The translations under genes were made by a program, and so were the position numbers. DNA of 64,000 nt from Phycicoccus sp. Soil748 (GTDB lineage Bacteria; Actinomycetota; Actinomycetes; Actinomycetales; Dermatophilaceae), in NCBI RefSeq assembly GCF_001428025.1, contig NZ_LMSC01000009.1:165017-229016 (forward strand), read 5' to 3'. This document shows, in pieces, positions 9,879-20,274 of this stretch. Position 1 is the first letter of the stretch; each line of letters opens with the position of its first letter. The notes beneath the pieces are model-generated. The model was not told the DNA's origin. It saw nothing but the letters and a program-made list of their open reading frames with translations, and ran no database searches.

Positions 9879-11138
9879 TCACGCGGGCGACGAGATGGTC
9901 GCACCGCGGAGGTCGTCCAGGGTGCGGGTCGAGATGACGGGTGACCACAGCAGCCACAGCACCGACAGCGAGCCACCCACCGCGGCGACCACCATGGTCG
10001 GCCCCAAGCCGATCCACTCCCCCACCACGCCGCCGAGCACCGCGCCGGCGGGACGGATCCCGTAGTTCACCGTCGAGAACGCGCCGGTCACCCGGCTGCG
10101 GACGCCGTCGGGGGTCACCGCCGTCATGAGCGCGTTGAGCGGGATGTCGAGGCACATCACGCCGACGGAGGAGACGAGCTCGACGGCCGCCACCACCCCG
10201 GCGCGCGCCCACATCGGGCCCTGCGCCAGCGGCATCAGCGCGAAGGGGGCGGAGAAGACCACAGCGCCCACCGCGATGGTGCGCCCGATGCCGATCCTTC
10301 GCGACAGCGGCCCGGCGAGAACCGTGCCGAGGAGGCCGCCCGTCGCCCCGATCCCGAGGGCGAGCCCGATGAGCCCGGCCGACATCCCCAGCTGCCGGCT
10401 CGCGAAGAGCACGACCAGCGCGCCCGCCATGAGGTTGAACAGGTTGATCGTGGTGGCACACACGAGGGCCGCCCGCAGGTAGGCGTCGTGGAGCACCAGG
10501 CCCATCCCGTCCCGCGCCCGCCGCAGCAGGCTCGTCCCCTCGGCGCCGTCCACCGGCAGGTCGGGCACCTTCACCCGCCCGATGAGGACGGCCGACACCG
10601 CGAAGGTGACCGCGTCGACGAGCATGGCCATCGGTGCCGTGACTGCCTGGACCAGGCCGCCGGCGACGGCGGGACCGGCCACGAACGAGGCCGACCGGGT
10701 ACCGCTCAGCAGGCTGTTGGCCTCCACGAACTGGTCGCGGCGCACGAGCGCGACGAAGAAGCTCGGGTACGCCGTCTGGTAGAGCACCTGCCCGAGGCCG
10801 GCCACCAGCGCGACCGCGAACAGCTGGCCGAGGGTCATCGCCCCCACCAGGTGCGCCACCGGCAGCGTCAGCAGCACGGCGCAGCGCAGCAGGTCGGCCA
10901 GGATGAGCAGCCGCCGCTTTCGCACGTGGTGGTCGACCCAGGCGCCGACGAAGAGGGACAGCAGGTTCGGCGCCCACACCGCAGCCGTGAGGAGGCCCAC
11001 CGTGGTGGCCCCCGCGTGCAGGGTGGTGACCGCGATGAGCGGCAGGGCGAGCCCGGTGATCCGGTCGCCGAACTGCGAGATCCCCTGCCCCACCCAGTAG
11101 GTCGCGAACCGCCGGTCCCGCCACAGGGGCTCGCTCAT
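9879..11138 (-). CDS. MFS transporter (macrolide-efflux-like)
   Basis: 419 residues with twelve predicted membrane segments and the cytoplasmic loop DHHVRKRRLLILADLLR between helices 2 and 3, typical of the MefA/DHA3-like drug-efflux branch of the major facilitator superfamily. Substrate unknown. ATG 11138 overlaps the stop of the upstream ArsR-type regulator as ATGA, so the two are translated together and the exporter is probably controlled by that regulator. Confidence 0.82.
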   Translation of the reverse strand: MSEPLWRDRRFATYWVGQGISQFGDRITGLALPLIAVTTLHAGATTVGLLTAAVWAPNLLSLFVGAWVDHHVRKRRLLILADLLRCAVLLTLPVAHLVGAMTLGQLFAVALVAGLGQVLYQTAYPSFFVALVRRDQFVEANSLLSGTRSASFVAGPAVAGGLVQAVTAPMAMLVDAVTFAVSAVLIGRVKVPDLPVDGAEGTSLLRRARDGMGLVLHDAYLRAALVCATTINLFNLMAGALVVLFASRQLGMSAGLIGLALGIGATGGLLGTVLAGPLSRRIGIGRTIAVGAVVFSAPFALMPLAQGPMWARAGVVAAVELVSSVGVMCLDIPLNALMTAVTPDGVRSRVTGAFSTVNYGIRPAGAVLGGVVGEWIGLGPTMVVAAVGGSLSVLWLLWSPVISTRTLDDLRGATISSPA

Positions 11139-11725
11139 GCCGGCTCCCCCTCGTCGGTCGCGGCCTCGGGCAGCACGTAGCGGAGCATCCGCACCGAGCG
11201 CGCGCCCGGCACCACGTCGGGCTCGGACTTGCGCAGGACGTACGGCGCGAGCACCTGTTCGATGGCTGCCTCCACCTCGGCCAGCTCCTCGGACGTCACG
11301 ACGATCCGGGTGTTGGACAGCCCTGCCGAGGCCCGCCAGTCGTCCTCGAGCAGCGGTTCGGCCTCCGCGGCCCAGCGGTCCGGCAGGTCGCGGGCCTGGT
11401 CGAACACCACGCGCGACAGGAGCACGGCGGCGTCACGTCCCGTCTCGTCCTCCGAGGGGGTGAAGCGGAAGCCGCGGCCGACCGCCTCCCACCACCGCTG
11501 GCGACCGTCGGACGCGACCTGGGCGTCCCGGACGAGGCCGTGGCCGGCGAGGTGGCGCAGGTGCCAGCTCGTGACCGACGGGGTGGCCCCCACCTCGGGG
11601 GCCAGTGCGGTCGCGGTGCTCGGGCCGTGCTGCTGGAGCCGGGCCAGGATGGCGAGGCGCGTGGGGTGGGCCAGGGCGCGGATGTCCCGCGGCGTGAGCT
11701 CGACGTCGCCATAGGGGTTGGTCAC
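11135..11725 (-). CDS. ArsR-type winged-helix regulator
   Basis: 196 residues: an N-terminal winged helix (TPRDIRALAHPTRLAILARL, then ATPSVTSWHLRHLAGHGLV) and a longer C-terminal effector part (GRGFRFTPSEDETGRDA...) seen in HTH_20 regulators next to efflux pumps. No cysteine metal site is visible, so a metal sensor is unlikely. GTG 11725 is preceded by GAGGTGA. It heads a two-gene operon with the MFS pump, and a 34-bp inverted repeat at 11739-11772 in its promoter is the probable operator. Confidence 0.82.
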   Translation of the reverse strand: MTNPYGDVELTPRDIRALAHPTRLAILARLQQHGPSTATALAPEVGATPSVTSWHLRHLAGHGLVRDAQVASDGRQRWWEAVGRGFRFTPSEDETGRDAAVLLSRVVFDQARDLPDRWAAEAEPLLEDDWRASAGLSNTRIVVTSEELAEVEAAIEQVLAPYVLRKSEPDVVPGARSVRMLRYVLPEAATDEGEPA

Positions 11726-11738
11726 CGGGTCACCTCGA

Positions 11739-11772
11739 TGTGAGAGAACTGTTTCGAGAGGACTCTCTCACA
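11739..11772. promoter_or_regulatory. 34-bp inverted repeat, probable ArsR-type operator
   Basis: Arms TGTGAGAGA (11739-11747) and TCTCTCACA (11764-11772) are perfect complements separated by 16 bp; a shorter palindrome GAGAG-GA-CTCTC lies inside the right half. The site is 14 bp from the regulator's start codon and about 85 bp from the divergent GNAT gene, so it could govern both directions. Confidence 0.6.
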
Positions 11773-11857
11773 ATGGCCGCAATCCGGCCATCCCCCCGCG
11801 ACCGGGACCACGAAGTCGCCGAAAAGGCCGTGCGCGAGCGCGGGCGCACCCGCCACC

Positions 11858-12763
11858 ATGAGCCCCATGGACCTGCCCGACGGCCTCACCGCCCGCCCGC
11901 TGCGGATGTCTGACGCCCGCGCCATGTACGAGCTGTTCGCCACCTCCGAGCAGGCGGACGCCGGGGAGGTCGCCATCGAGCCCGAGGACATCGAGGGCGA
12001 CTGGCAGCGGCCGAGCTTCGACCTCGAGCAGGAGAGTGTCGGGGTGTTCGACGGACCGACCCTGGTCGCGGCGGCGGAGGTGTACAAGACCCGTCGTGCC
12101 GAGGCCACGGTGCACCCCGACCACCGAGGGCGTGGCATCGGCACGTGGCTGGCGGCCTGGGTGGAGGACTGCTCGCGTCGCCGCGGCGGCACGCTGGTCG
12201 GCCAGACCGTGCCCCTCGGCAGCTCGGCGGAACGGCTCTTCACCACCCTCGGCTACCGCGAGGGCTGGACCTCGTGGGTGCTCGTCGTGCCCGAGGGGGC
12301 GGCCATCGAGCCGCAGCCCCTCCCCCACGGCTACCTCCTGCGCGACCTCGTCCCCGGGGCGGACGAACAGGTCGCCCACCTGCTCGTCGAGGATGCCTTC
12401 AACGAGTGGCCGGACCGCCAGCCGAGCGCGTTCGACGACTGGGCAGCCCGCACGGTGCGCCGGCCCGGCTTCGAGCCCTGGCAGATCAGGTTCGCCGTCG
12501 ACCCCGACGGCACACCGGTCGGCGTCGCCTTCATGATCGTCACCGAGGGGTGCGGCTACGTCGACCAGCTGGCGGTGCGCGCCGACCAGCGCGGCAAGGG
12601 CCTCGCCCGGGCGCTGCTCGTCGACGCGTTCGAGCGCGCCCGCGAGCACGGCGCCACCCGTAGCGAGCTGTCGACCGACTCACGGACGGGCGCGCTACCG
12701 CTCTACCAGCACGTCGGCATGGAGGTCAGCAAGACCTACCAGCACTGGATGACCGACGTCTGA
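11858..12763 (+). CDS. Tandem GNAT N-acetyltransferase
   Basis: 301 residues made of two GNAT folds. The first has the acetyl-CoA loop VHPDHRGRGIGT (about residues 88-99), the second VRADQRGKGLAR (about 243-254). The two-domain layout and length resemble mycothiol synthase MshD, but I do not see enough to call that enzyme; it may be one of the many uncharacterised tandem GNATs. ATG 11858 or the in-frame ATG 11867 could be the start. It is divergent from the ArsR-type gene and ends at a strong hairpin. Confidence 0.75.
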   Translation: MSPMDLPDGLTARPLRMSDARAMYELFATSEQADAGEVAIEPEDIEGDWQRPSFDLEQESVGVFDGPTLVAAAEVYKTRRAEATVHPDHRGRGIGTWLAAWVEDCSRRRGGTLVGQTVPLGSSAERLFTTLGYREGWTSWVLVVPEGAAIEPQPLPHGYLLRDLVPGADEQVAHLLVEDAFNEWPDRQPSAFDDWAARTVRRPGFEPWQIRFAVDPDGTPVGVAFMIVTEGCGYVDQLAVRADQRGKGLARALLVDAFERAREHGATRSELSTDSRTGALPLYQHVGMEVSKTYQHWMTDV

Positions 12764-12796
12764 CGGGTCAGTGGGGCCGCGGCCCCGACGCGACGA

Positions 12797-12850
12797 AAGG
12801 GTGGCGATCTGCCGCCTCGGGTGGAGTTGAAGCGGCAGATCGCCACCCTT
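12797..12850. terminator. Bidirectional terminator hairpin, 19-bp stem
   Basis: Perfect 19-bp arms (12797-12815 and 12832-12850, beginning AAGGGTGGCG) with a 16-nt loop, between the convergent GNAT gene and asd. No T-run follows on either strand, as is common for actinobacterial I-shaped terminators. Confidence 0.75.
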
Positions 12851-12867
12851 CGCGCGGTGGGACCGGC

Positions 12868-13938
<1,071 letters not shown>

Positions 13939-13946
13939 TCAGCGGC

Positions 13947-15773
13947 TCACGATGTGGCGGATCCTGCACGCACATCGGCCGTATCGAGCTCGTCATGGCC
14001 CGCGTGCCCGGTCACCGGCGCGGTGGGCACCAGGTCGCCGACGCCCTCGCCGGGGGCGGACTCCTCGTAGGTGAGGGTGAAGTCGTCGCCGTGCTCGGTG
14101 ACGCCTGCCACGACGGCCTGCTCGATCGCGGCGACGGCATACGCGCGGCGCACGATGAGCGGGTCGTTGCTCAGGTCCTTCACCAGGGCGATCGCGAGGC
14201 CGACCATGACGATCAGGAACGGCAGGGCAGCCACGATGGTGATGTTCTGCAGCCCGGACAGCGCATCCTCACCACCGACGAGCAGCATCACCGCCGCGAC
14301 CGCGCCCGTGGCCGCGCCCCAGAAGATCACCGTCTTGCGGCTCGGGGCCAGGGTGCCGCGCTCGGAGAGCGTGCCCATGACGATGGACGCGGCATCGGCG
14401 CCGGAGACGAAGAAGATCGCCACGAGCACCATCACCAGGACCGACGTGATCGTCGACAGCGGCATGTGCGAAAGCATCTCGAAGAGGGTGCCCTCGGTCG
14501 AGCCCGCGCCCGCGAGGTCGGTGCCACCGCGCTGCATGTCGATGCCGGCACCACCGAAGATGGCGAACCACACGAGCGACACGACGCTCGGGACGAGCAG
14601 CACACCGGTGACGAACTGGCGGATGGTGCGGCCGCGCGAGATGCGGGCGATGAACATGCCGACGAAGGGGGTCCAGCTGACCCACCAGGCCCAGTAGAAG
14701 ATGGTCCAGCCCGACAACCAGGTCTTCATGGCGTCGCCACCGGCGGCGTCGGTGCGGGCCGACATCATCGCCAGGTTCTGGAAGTAGGAACCGATCTCGG
14801 TGGGCACGAGGTTGAGGATGAAGACCGTCGGGCCCACGACGAAGACGAAGACCGCGAGGGCCAGCGCCAGCACCATGTTGATGTTGGACAGCCACTGGAT
14901 GCCCTTGGCCAGGCCGGAGACGGCCGACAGGATGAAGCAGACGGTGAGTACCGCGATGATCGCGACGAGGACCATGTTGCCGGCCTTGCCGATGCCGGCG
15001 ACGATCGTCAGGCCGGAGCCGATCTGCAGGGCGCCGAGGCCGAGCGAGGCAGCCGAGCCGAACAGGGTGGCGAAGATCGCGAGCATGTCGATGACGCGAC
15101 CGGCCGGGCCCTCGGCGCGCTTGCCCAGCAGCGGGGCGAACGCCGAGCTGATGAGCAGCGAGCGGCCCTTGCGGAAGACGCCGTACGCCACGGCGAGGCC
15201 GACGACCGCGTAGATGGCCCACGGGTGCAGCGTCCAGTGGAACAGCGTGGTGGCCATGGCGTTCTGCACGGCCTGCGGGTTGCCTGCGGCACCGGTGCCG
15301 GGCGGCGGCTTCACGAAGTGCGACAGCGGCTCCGAGACGCCGTAGAACATCAGGCCGATGCCCATGCCCGCGGAGAACATCATCGCGATCCACGAGACGG
15401 TCTTGAACTCCGGCTCCTCGTCGTCACGCCCGAGGGGGATGCGGCCGAACTTGCTTGCCGCGAGCCAGATCACGAACAGGACGAAGCCCGAGGCGACGAG
15501 GGAGAACAGCCAGCCCATGTTGTGCACGACCCATTCGAGGCCGGCGCCGGAGGCCGAGCTCAGCGTGTCGGTGCTGAGGAACCCCCACAGCACGAACGCG
15601 ATCGCGATGGCGGCGGTGACGCCGAAGACGATCGTGTCGACCTTCTGCGGCTCCTCGGCCGGGTGCTCCTCGATGACGGGGTCGAGGGCGGGGTGCGGGC
15701 TGTCGAGGGCTGTGTGCTCGCCCGTGGCCTCAGCCGGAGCGGCTGGGCCCGTCTTGGTCAGTGTCGTGTCCAC
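13947..15773 (-). CDS. BCCT-family betaine/choline/carnitine carrier
   Basis: 608 residues with twelve membrane segments. Family signatures: GMGIGLMFYGVSEP in the third helix and the stretch FYWAWWVSWTPFVGMFIARI followed by SRGRTIRQ in the eighth. The hydrophilic N-terminus of about 45 residues (acidic) and the C-terminal tail may act as osmosensors, as in BetP. Which compatible solute is carried cannot be read from sequence. GTG 15773 has no close ribosome site: the nearest GAGGG is inside the hairpin at 15782-15805. Single gene downstream of era. Confidence 0.92.
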   Translation of the reverse strand: MDTTLTKTGPAAPAEATGEHTALDSPHPALDPVIEEHPAEEPQKVDTIVFGVTAAIAIAFVLWGFLSTDTLSSASGAGLEWVVHNMGWLFSLVASGFVLFVIWLAASKFGRIPLGRDDEEPEFKTVSWIAMMFSAGMGIGLMFYGVSEPLSHFVKPPPGTGAAGNPQAVQNAMATTLFHWTLHPWAIYAVVGLAVAYGVFRKGRSLLISSAFAPLLGKRAEGPAGRVIDMLAIFATLFGSAASLGLGALQIGSGLTIVAGIGKAGNMVLVAIIAVLTVCFILSAVSGLAKGIQWLSNINMVLALALAVFVFVVGPTVFILNLVPTEIGSYFQNLAMMSARTDAAGGDAMKTWLSGWTIFYWAWWVSWTPFVGMFIARISRGRTIRQFVTGVLLVPSVVSLVWFAIFGGAGIDMQRGGTDLAGAGSTEGTLFEMLSHMPLSTITSVLVMVLVAIFFVSGADAASIVMGTLSERGTLAPSRKTVIFWGAATGAVAAVMLLVGGEDALSGLQNITIVAALPFLIVMVGLAIALVKDLSNDPLIVRRAYAVAAIEQAVVAGVTEHGDDFTLTYEESAPGEGVGDLVPTAPVTGHAGHDELDTADVRAGSATS

Positions 15774-16019
15774 GTGGTGTAGGCGCCCTCTTTGGGGAGG
15801 GCGCCGCTCCTTCGCTGTCCTGGTCAGTTGCGTATCAAAACCGTGTCGGTCGACCGCCCAGCCTGCCGAGAACGAGGCGCGATCTCAAATCGTGGTTACC
15901 GGGAACCAATTCAGAAGTGCATCGAAACCGTTGCACTGCAACGGATCTCGACGAGACGTGAGTCTCGCCACGTGAGCTTTGGCTCGGATCAGGGCTAGGA
16001 ACAGGTCTCGGAACCCGGC
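15774..16019 (-). promoter_or_regulatory. 5' region of BCCT gene with hairpin and palindromes
   Basis: 246 bp between era and the BCCT start. A 9-bp hairpin (GGCGCCCTC 15782-15790 with GAGGGCGCC 15797-15805) ends 8 nt before the GTG and contains the only GAGGG. Upstream are a 17-bp palindrome CCGTTGCA-C-TGCAACGG (15928-15944) and CGAGAC-GTGA-GTCTCG (15952-15967). These look like operator and translational control elements; this is inference. Confidence 0.5.
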
Positions 16020-16988
16020 TCAGAACCCGAGTCGCTGCAGCTGCTTGGGGTCGCGCTGCCAGTCCTTGGCGATCTTCACGTGCAGGTCGAGGTAGACCTT
16101 CTGGCCGAGGAGCTTCTCGATCCCCTGGCGGGCGGTCGTCCCGACCTCGCGCAGCCGCGACCCACCCCGCCCGATGATGATGGCCTTCTGCGACGAGCGC
16201 TCGACGAAGACGTTGACCCGCACGTCGAGCAGCGGCTTGTCCGCCGGACGCCCCTCGCGCTGGACCATCTCCTCCACGACAACGGCCAGGGAGTGCGGCA
16301 GCTCGTCGCGCACGCCCTCGAGGGCGGCCTCGCGCACGAGCTCGGCGATCATCACCATCTGGGGCTCGTCGGTGAGGACGCCCTCGGGGTAGAGCGGTCC
16401 CGGGGAGGTCGGCAGGTAGGAGGCCAGCACCTCGGCGACCTCGTCGACCTGCGACCCGTCGACGGCCGAGCACGGCACGATCGCGTCCCAGGAGCCGAGC
16501 TGGTCGATGGCCATGAGGTGCTCGGCGAGCCGCTGGCGGTCGACCCGGTCGGTCTTGGTCGCGATGGCGACCACCGGCCGTCGCTTGCCCTGCTGGATCT
16601 CCTTGAGCTCGCGGGCGATGAAGCTGTCCCCCGGCCCGATCTTCTGGTCGGCCGGCAGGCAGAACCCGATGACGTCGACCTCGAGCAGGGTCTCGCGCAC
16701 CACGTCGTTGAGCCGCTCCCCCAGCAGGGTGCGCGGCTTGTGCAGGCCGGGGGTGTCGACGAGCACCAGCTGGGAGCGCGGCGAGGTGACGATGCCGCGG
16801 ATCGTGTGGCGGGTCGTCTGCGGCTTCGAGGAGGTGATCGCGACCTTCTGCCCCACCAGGGCATTGGTCAGCGTCGACTTGCCGGCGTTCGGCCGCCCGA
16901 CGAGGCAGGCGAAACCGGCCAGGTAGGGACGGGTCGCCTCGGGCCCGTCGGCCTGCGCACCGGTGGGACCGGGACCACTCGCTGTCAT
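16020..16988 (-). CDS. era: GTPase Era
   Basis: 322-residue ribosome-assembly GTPase that binds the 3' end of 16S rRNA. G1 GRPNAGKS, G3 DTPGL and G4 TKTD are all visible in the first half; the C-terminal KH domain carries IIGRGGSRLREVG. About 25 extra residues precede the G domain. ATG 16988 overlaps the stop of the CBS-domain gene as ATGA, making it the last gene of the phoH-ybeY-CorC-era operon, an order conserved across actinobacteria. Confidence 0.97.
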   Translation of the reverse strand: MTASGPGPTGAQADGPEATRPYLAGFACLVGRPNAGKSTLTNALVGQKVAITSSKPQTTRHTIRGIVTSPRSQLVLVDTPGLHKPRTLLGERLNDVVRETLLEVDVIGFCLPADQKIGPGDSFIARELKEIQQGKRRPVVAIATKTDRVDRQRLAEHLMAIDQLGSWDAIVPCSAVDGSQVDEVAEVLASYLPTSPGPLYPEGVLTDEPQMVMIAELVREAALEGVRDELPHSLAVVVEEMVQREGRPADKPLLDVRVNVFVERSSQKAIIIGRGGSRLREVGTTARQGIEKLLGQKVYLDLHVKIAKDWQRDPKQLQRLGF

Positions 16989-18307
16989 GACACTCCCTCG
17001 CGTTCGGCCTCCACCGTAGTGCGCTCGGCGCCGTCCTCGGTCCCGCCCTCCTCGACGGCGTGCAGCCGCTCGACGATGACCGAGGCGATGCGGTGCCGCC
17101 GGCCGGCCATCCGCTCCGCGGTGAGCGACAGCCCGGCCACCTCGGCCCGGGACCCGACGATGGGCACCCGGCCGATGCTCTTGCCGATGAGCCCGCCGAC
17201 GGTGTCGACCTCGTCCTCGTCGATCTCGACCTCGAACAGGTCGGCCAGGTCGTCGATGTCCATGGTGGCCGGCACGCGTACGGTGCCGTCCCCCAGGTCC
17301 TCCACGCCGGGAGCCTCGCGGTCGTACTCGTCGGCGATCTCGCCGACGATCTCCTCGATGATGTCCTCGATGGTGACCAGGCCTGCGGTCCCGCCGTACT
17401 CGTCGACGACGACGGCGAAGTGGCTCTGGTCGCGCTGCATCTCGCGCAGCAGGTCGTCCACCGGCTTGCTCTCCGGGACGTAGTGCATGGGGCGCATCTG
17501 CGCCGTGACCGGCAGCGAGCCGGCCTCCGGGTCGGCGTTGACGCGGCGTACGACGTCCTTGAAGTAGAGCAGCCCGAGGATGTCGTCGGACCCGTCGCCG
17601 ACGACCGGGATGCGCGAGAACCCCGAGCGCAGGAACAGCGACATGGCCGAGCGCAGCGACTTCTCGCCGTCGATCGTCACCATGTCGGTGCGCGGCACCA
17701 TGACCTCGCGGGCCACCGTGTCGCCGAGCTCGAAGACCGAGTGGATCATCTCGCGCTCGCCCGCCTCGATGACCGCGCTCTCCCCCGCGAGGTCGACCAG
17801 GTCGCGCAGCTCGGACTCGCTCTGGAAGGGCCCGTCGCGGTAGCCGCGCCCCGGCGTCACCGCGTTGCCGAGGGCGACGAGGACGCGCGCGACCGGTCCG
17901 AGGAACGTGCGCAGGCCGACGATCACCGGTGACGCGACGAGCGCGACGGCGTCGGCGTTCTGCCGTCCGAGCGTGCGCGGCGAGACGCCCACGACGACGA
18001 ACGACACGAGGGCCATGACGCCGATCGCGATGAGCAGCGGCTTCCAGAAGCCGTCGACGAGGTCGACCGCCCCGAGGGTGATGAGCACCGCGGTCGTCGC
18101 CTCGGCGACGACGCGCAGGAACGCGGTGACGGACAGGTAGGCAGCGCTGTCGCTGACGATGCGGTCCAGCGACTTCGACCCGGGGCGGCGCTCCTCGAGC
18201 AGCTCGTGCGCCCGCACCCGGGACATGCGCCAGATCGCGGCCTCAGCGGCCGTGAGCAGGAACGCCACGGCGATGCTGAGGAGCGCGGCCAGCACGAGGC
18301 GGGTCAT
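16985..18307 (-). CDS. CNNM/CorC-HlyC family membrane protein with CBS domains
   Basis: 440 residues: DUF21 (CNNM) transmembrane part (residues 1-190), a CBS-domain pair (about 205-335, with VPRTDMVTIDG and VVDEYGGTAGLVTIEDI) and a C-terminal CorC_HlyC domain. Homologs are linked to magnesium and cobalt export or cell-envelope functions; the exact job is unsettled. Ten bp downstream of ybeY and overlapping era by 4 bp. Confidence 0.9.
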   Translation of the reverse strand: MTRLVLAALLSIAVAFLLTAAEAAIWRMSRVRAHELLEERRPGSKSLDRIVSDSAAYLSVTAFLRVVAEATTAVLITLGAVDLVDGFWKPLLIAIGVMALVSFVVVGVSPRTLGRQNADAVALVASPVIVGLRTFLGPVARVLVALGNAVTPGRGYRDGPFQSESELRDLVDLAGESAVIEAGEREMIHSVFELGDTVAREVMVPRTDMVTIDGEKSLRSAMSLFLRSGFSRIPVVGDGSDDILGLLYFKDVVRRVNADPEAGSLPVTAQMRPMHYVPESKPVDDLLREMQRDQSHFAVVVDEYGGTAGLVTIEDIIEEIVGEIADEYDREAPGVEDLGDGTVRVPATMDIDDLADLFEVEIDEDEVDTVGGLIGKSIGRVPIVGSRAEVAGLSLTAERMAGRRHRIASVIVERLHAVEEGGTEDGAERTTVEAEREGVS

Positions 18308-18317
18308 CGCTGCGCCA

Positions 18318-18785
18318 TCAGGGGTTGCGGCGACCGCGACCCGCGAGGAACGTCAGCAGCAGCTGGCGCTGGAGCTCGAACATCTCGCGCTCCTCCTCGG
18401 GTTCGGCGTGGTCGTAGCCGAGCAGGTGCAGGATGCCGTGGGTGGTGAGGAGCAGCAGCTCCTCCTCGGTGGCATGACCGGCCTCGGCGGCCTGCTTGGC
18501 CGCGACCGACGGGCAGAGCACGATGTCGCCGAGGACGCCCTCCTCGGGTTCCTCGCCCTCGCGGCCGGGGCGCAGCTCGTCCATCGGGAACGACATGACG
18601 TCGGTCGGGCCGGGCAGGTCCATCCACTGCACGTGCAGGACCTCCATGGCGGCCTCGTCGACGAGGCGCAGGCAGAGGTCGGCGCCCGGGTGGACCCGCA
18701 TCTCGCCCATGACGTACTTGCTCAGGGCCACCAGCTCGAGCTCGTCGAGCTGGTAGTCGGTCTCATTGAGAACGTCGACGCTCAC
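18318..18785 (-). CDS. ybeY: Endoribonuclease YbeY
   Basis: 155 residues. Metal-dependent RNase for 16S rRNA 3'-end maturation and ribosome quality control. The zinc motif [11 protein letters not shown] (three histidines) is intact near residues 115-125. GTG 18785 gives the family N-terminus [10 protein letters not shown] and overlaps the end of phoH by 23 bp, so translation of the two is coupled. Confidence 0.95.
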   Translation of the reverse strand: MSVDVLNETDYQLDELELVALSKYVMGEMRVHPGADLCLRLVDEAAMEVLHVQWMDLPGPTDVMSFPMDELRPGREGEEPEEGVLGDIVLCPSVAAKQAAEAGHATEEELLLLTTHGILHLLGYDHAEPEEEREMFELQRQLLLTFLAGRGRRNP

Positions 18786-19830
18786 GCGGCCCCCGTCCCT
18801 GCTGCCCGTGGGTCTCGCCCTGCTGGTCGTCCCAGCGGCCGTAGGCGTCGACGATGGCCCCGACGAGCCGGTGCCGGACGACGTCCTGCGGCGTCAGCAC
18901 GGAGAAGTGGATGTCCTCGACGCCGGCCAGGATGTCGCGGACGACCCGCAGCCCGGACCGCGTGCCGTCCGGCAGGTCGACCTGGGTGACGTCACCGGTG
19001 ACGACCATCTTGGAGCCGAACCCCAGACGGGTCAGGAACATCTTCATCTGCTCGGGAGAGGTGTTCTGGGCCTCGTCGAGGATGATGAACGCATCATTAA
19101 GAGTTCTACCGCGCATATAAGCGAGCGGCGCGACCTCGATGGTGCCGGCGGCCATGAGGCGCGGGATCGACTCGGGGTCGACCATGTCGTGCAGTGCGTC
19201 GTACAGCGGCCGCAGGTAGGGGTCGATCTTGTCGTTGAGCGTGCCGGGCAGGAAGCCGAGGCGCTCACCGGCCTCGACGGCCGGCCGCGTGAGGATGATC
19301 CGGTTGACCTGCTTGGCCTGCAGGGCAGCGACGGCCTTGGCCATCGCGAGGTAGGTCTTGCCGGTGCCGGCAGGGCCGATGCCGAAGACCACGGTGTGCT
19401 CGTCGATCGCGTCGACGTAGTGCTTCTGGTTCAGCGTCTTGGGCCGGATGGTGCGACCGCGGGAGCTGACGATGTTCATCGTCAGGACGTCGGCCGGACG
19501 CTCCTTGGTCTGCTCGCGCAGCATGCCGATCGAACGCTCCACGGCGTCGCGGTTGAGCGGCTGACCGCCCTCGATCACCAGGAGCAGCTCGTCGATCGTC
19601 CGCTCCGCCAGGGCCACCTCGGCGCTGGGGCCGGACAGGTGGAACTCGTTGCCACGGACGTGGATCTCCAGCTGCGGGAACGCCCGCTCCATGGTCCGCA
19701 GCAGCTCGTCGCGCGGGCCGAGCAGCGTGACCATCTGGACCTGCGGAGGGATCTCGACGGTGTGGATGGGGAGGGGACGAGCGCCGTCGGCTGCGCCCCC
19801 CGGCGTGGTCGGATGATCGTCTTCAGGCAT
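18763..19830 (-). CDS. phoH: PhoH-like ATPase
   Basis: 355 residues. N-terminal KH-like segment then a RecA-like ATPase with Walker [12 protein letters not shown] (about residue 150) and Walker [11 protein letters not shown]. In the family it is paired with YbeY in RNA metabolism; biochemical role is thin. ATG 19830 has minus-strand TAGACT 9 nt upstream. First gene of the conserved operon that ends with era; the HIT gene lies 24 bp upstream. Confidence 0.94.
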   Translation of the reverse strand: MPEDDHPTTPGGAADGARPLPIHTVEIPPQVQMVTLLGPRDELLRTMERAFPQLEIHVRGNEFHLSGPSAEVALAERTIDELLLVIEGGQPLNRDAVERSIGMLREQTKERPADVLTMNIVSSRGRTIRPKTLNQKHYVDAIDEHTVVFGIGPAGTGKTYLAMAKAVAALQAKQVNRIILTRPAVEAGERLGFLPGTLNDKIDPYLRPLYDALHDMVDPESIPRLMAAGTIEVAPLAYMRGRTLNDAFIILDEAQNTSPEQMKMFLTRLGFGSKMVVTGDVTQVDLPDGTRSGLRVVRDILAGVEDIHFSVLTPQDVVRHRLVGAIVDAYGRWDDQQGETHGQQGRGPRERRRSQ

Positions 19831-19854
19831 GGTCGTCCCAGTCTACGGTGCCGC

Positions 19855-20199
19855 TCAGCCGGGTGGCCACGTCATTGCCCGGCCCCCGAGCACGTGCACG
19901 TGGGCGTGGAAGACGGTCTGGTGGGCCTGCGCTCCGGTGTTGAAGACGCTGCGGTACCCCGCGTCCGCCACCCCCTCCTGCTCGGCCACCGCGCGCACCG
20001 CGTCGACGAGCGGGGCGACCTCCTCAGGCGCCTCCAGGGCAAGAGCACCGACGTCCGGGACGTGACGCCTCGGGATGACGAGCACGTGGGTCGGGGCCTG
20101 CGGGTCGAGGTCCCGGAACGCCACGGTGTGCTCGTCCTCGCGGACCACCTCGGCGGGGACGTCCCCGGCGACGATCGAGCAGAAGATGCAGTCGGCCAT
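19855..20199 (-). CDS. HIT-family nucleotide hydrolase
   Basis: 114 residues, a compact Hint-type protein. It opens with CIFCSIVAGD (paired cysteines of the zinc-binding branch) and has the histidine triad H98-A-H100-V-H102 in FHAHVHVLGG, which hydrolyses nucleoside phosphoramidates and adenylates. ATG 20199 has TAGTGT 7 nt upstream, so it is probably leaderless and has its own promoter before phoH. Confidence 0.92.
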   Translation of the reverse strand: MADCIFCSIVAGDVPAEVVREDEHTVAFRDLDPQAPTHVLVIPRRHVPDVGALALEAPEEVAPLVDAVRAVAEQEGVADAGYRSVFNTGAQAHQTVFHAHVHVLGGRAMTWPPG

Positions 20200-20274
20200 G
20201 GCTCGGACACTATCCGCCCGGCGCGTCAACCGGCGGGGTCGGCTGCGCGTCAAGGGGGCGTGAGACTGTTGAGC

